Below are positions 7,391 to 8,350 of a stretch of DNA of 8,350 bases, piece after piece. Position 1 is the first letter of the stretch. The number at the start of each line of letters is the position of its first letter. The stretch spans positions 1-8,350 of the forward strand of contig DEHC01000007.1 of NCBI GenBank assembly GCA_002351705.1, in the 5' to 3' direction. Below the pieces are notes generated by a model, which did no database searches, was not told the origin of the DNA, and was given only the letters and a program-made list of their open reading frames with translations. A program made the translations under genes and the position numbers. This DNA comes from Gammaproteobacteria bacterium UBA2810 (GTDB lineage: Bacteria; Pseudomonadota; Gammaproteobacteria; Enterobacterales; Succinivibrionaceae).

Positions 7391-7647
7391 CGGCTTTGCC
7401 TGCAGTTTTCGGGTATCTGTCACAAGGTCTCCATGCAGGATAGATTCAGATTTGCGTGCCAATGAGCACAGCCTCACGGACAGAGAGCTTTAGCTGCACA
7501 AAAATCCGCCATCTGGATTAAGCGGCACAGCCCATCGCCCTGTCTCCCGAGAGCATCTACTGAGTTTGAACCAGGGGCAATTGTTGGCGCTGCCGGAGGA
7601 ACCGGCTGCCGTGATGGCGTCATCAGTTAAAAGTTAATGATGGGATA

Positions 7648-7678
7648 TTGACAAAAGTCTGTCATTGACTTGTATATA
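7648..7678 (+). promoter_or_regulatory. Candidate promoter of the antitoxin-like gene, with internal inverted repeat
   Basis: A perfect TTGACA -35 lies at 7648-7653. The -10 is ambiguous: TGTATA at 17-nt spacing (7671-7676) or TATATA at 19 nt (7673-7678). TGACA (7649-7653) and TGTCA (7660-7664) form an inverted repeat with 6-nt spacing over the -35 edge. A start near 7684 would leave a leader of roughly 190 nt before the ATG at 7875. Confidence 0.45.
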
Positions 7679-7706
7679 TGATATAAATATTCAATTTTTA
7701 TATCAT
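7678..7706. repeat. 10-bp inverted repeat, candidate operator
   Basis: ATGATATAAA (7678-7687) and TTTATATCAT (7697-7706) are perfect inverted copies around 9 nt. It overlaps the probable -10 and start point of the promoter for the gene at 7875. Antitoxins with an HTH commonly repress their own promoter through such palindromes, so this is a plausible autoregulatory operator. Confidence 0.5.
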
Positions 7707-7861
7707 CAGAACAGAGACCATGATCTGATTCCAGCAGGATGTGATACAGCCAGCTGCCAGATGGTGGTAAAGGCTGCAGTTAGGAGCCGGCATTCCACGG
7801 ACAGAAACGGGCGCCGGCATACCCGTTCAGATAATCGCGGTCTGGTTCAGTAAAAGGAGTC

Positions 7862-7870
7862 AGGAGGTGA
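7862..7870 (+). promoter_or_regulatory. Consensus-strength Shine-Dalgarno
   Basis: AGGAGGTGA ends 4 nt before the ATG at 7875. It is the strongest ribosome binding site in the window and fixes the start of the following gene. Confidence 0.9.
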
Positions 7871-7874
7871 AAAC

Positions 7875-8350
7875 ATGGGTCAGGTAAAGAAAGAGGACTT
7901 CTGCGTGTTCTGCCGGGAGGTTAAGCCTTATTCCGTCGTTAAGAAAAACATCAGGAAAAGGATACGGGATAAGGACTACAGCTTCGTCATCACGACCTAT
8001 GTATGCGACTGCTGTCATCACGAGATGGGGGTTCCCGGAGTTTTTGATCTGAATTCCCGTGAAATTGACGAACAGTACCGCAGGGCGGAATCGATTGTCT
8101 CAATCGAGGATATCAGGGACCTCATGGAAATCTTCAATATCGGGAAGACTCCGCTTTCCCTGGCCCTCGGCTTCGGTGAGATCACTATTACGAGGTATCT
8201 TGAGGGACAGGTGCCGTCCAAAGAGTACTCAGATGTCATTCGCCGTGCTTTGTCCTCACCGGCGTTCATGAAGGAAATGCTCGTTAAGAACAGGGAGAAA
8301 ATTGCTGACTCAGCATTTCTGAAAGCAATGAAGGCAGCTGAAGGCCTTGA
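7875..8350 (+). CDS. MqsA-like zinc-finger/HTH protein, probable Panacea (SocA/DUF4065) antitoxin, 3' truncated
   Basis: 158 full codons are visible and the frame is still open at the window end. Residues 10-47 are a YgiT/MqsA-type zinc finger with C10xxC13 and C44xxC47. An HTH follows at about 75-125: SIEDIRDLMEIFNIGK, LALGFGEITITRYLEGQ (97-113), then PSKEYSDVI and a helical tail (SSPAFMKEML...KAMKAAEGL). This zinc finger, HTH and tail order, with GFGEITITRYLEG, is what I know from the N-terminus of type II antitoxins that carry a C-terminal Panacea domain (DUF4065, SocA-like). Such proteins neutralise an adjacent toxin and bind their own promoter. The Panacea domain would lie past 8350 and is not seen. 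The toxin is not identified: the 113-residue neighbour is divergent and 646 nt away, so a downstream toxin is more likely. A plain MqsA-like regulator is the alternative. Confidence 0.8.
   Translation, partial: MGQVKKEDFCVFCREVKPYSVVKKNIRKRIRDKDYSFVITTYVCDCCHHEMGVPGVFDLNSREIDEQYRRAESIVSIEDIRDLMEIFNIGKTPLSLALGFGEITITRYLEGQVPSKEYSDVIRRALSSPAFMKEMLVKNREKIADSAFLKAMKAAEGL

Larger units (their letters stand above)
7229..7874. other. 646-nt intergenic region without a supportable gene
   Basis: The region holds two divergent promoters, three inverted repeats and a 5' leader, all listed separately. The ends (7229-7385 and 7620-7710) are visibly richer in A and T than the middle or the flanking genes. 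The centre (about 7391-7640) has an open stretch of 48 codons on + (7494-7637) and a similar one on minus, but neither has a convincing start with a Shine-Dalgarno. It could be a decayed gene. I see no tRNA, no IS ends and no CRISPR-like repeats in it. Confidence 0.6.

Noticed and set aside
7560..7585. Possible tRNA T-loop-like bases (GTTTGAACC and complement)
   Set aside because: No acceptor stem, anticodon arm or CCA end can be folded around it on either strand.
7592..7606. GCCGG-AGGAA-CCGGC hairpin
   Set aside because: It has a 5-bp stem, no T-tract and no linked gene end, so it is too short to support a function.
7665..7853. 62-codon + strand frame ahead of the antitoxin-like gene, including a 30-codon ATG version from 7761
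   Set aside because: The long form starts inside the promoter region on TTG, and neither form has a Shine-Dalgarno. The basic peptide shows no known pattern. More likely untranslated leader.
8018..8271. Frames on both strands (minus 8018-8269, + 8059-8271) over the last gene
   Set aside because: They conflict with the zinc-finger/HTH frame from 7875, which has a strong Shine-Dalgarno and recognisable motifs.

Overview
The window reads as chromosomal DNA of a GC-rich gammaproteobacterium. The best evidence is a complete Mfd that aligns, as I recall the E. coli protein, along its whole length including the UvrA-binding residues. No genus can be fixed from the sequence. A PilZ-like gene beside mfd is an arrangement I recall from Vibrio, so an Aeromonadales or Vibrio-like relative, including gut Succinivibrionaceae, is a guess only.

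Layout. Positions 1-72 are the tail of an unrecognised + strand gene. Two hairpins follow; the second is a good bidirectional terminator between convergent units. From 5194 down to 149, on the minus strand, runs one co-directional block: a PilZ-like protein, mfd (the two share 4 nt, GTG start inside TGA stop), then after 82 nt a pRiA4b ORF-3 family protein. A TATAAT box at 5251-5256 is the likely promoter. Divergent from it, 5384-6775 encodes a polytopic membrane protein of roughly ten segments with GT-C or polymerase-like character but no firm family. Convergent to that, 6887-7228 is a 113-residue orphan with a good Shine-Dalgarno.

From 7229 to 7874 is a 646-nt stretch with no supportable gene. 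It is more AT-rich at its two promoter ends and holds most of the unexplained structure: a perfect 16-nt palindrome on the -10 of the orphan, a 9-bp inverted repeat with a T-tract, and a TTGACA promoter flanked by two further inverted repeats ahead of the last gene. That gene (7875 onward, cut by the window end) has an MqsA/YgiT-type zinc finger and an HTH in the form typical of Panacea/SocA antitoxins; its C-terminal half and any toxin partner lie beyond the window.

How they fit. The mfd block is housekeeping DNA repair with two accessory riders of unknown link to repair. The right third (from about 6776) looks like an accessory insertion carrying a probable toxin-antitoxin regulator and an orphan gene, each with an operator-like palindrome in its promoter. 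No clearly new system is demonstrated; the best candidates are the orphan plus Panacea-type locus and the PilZ-mfd-pRiA4b operon.
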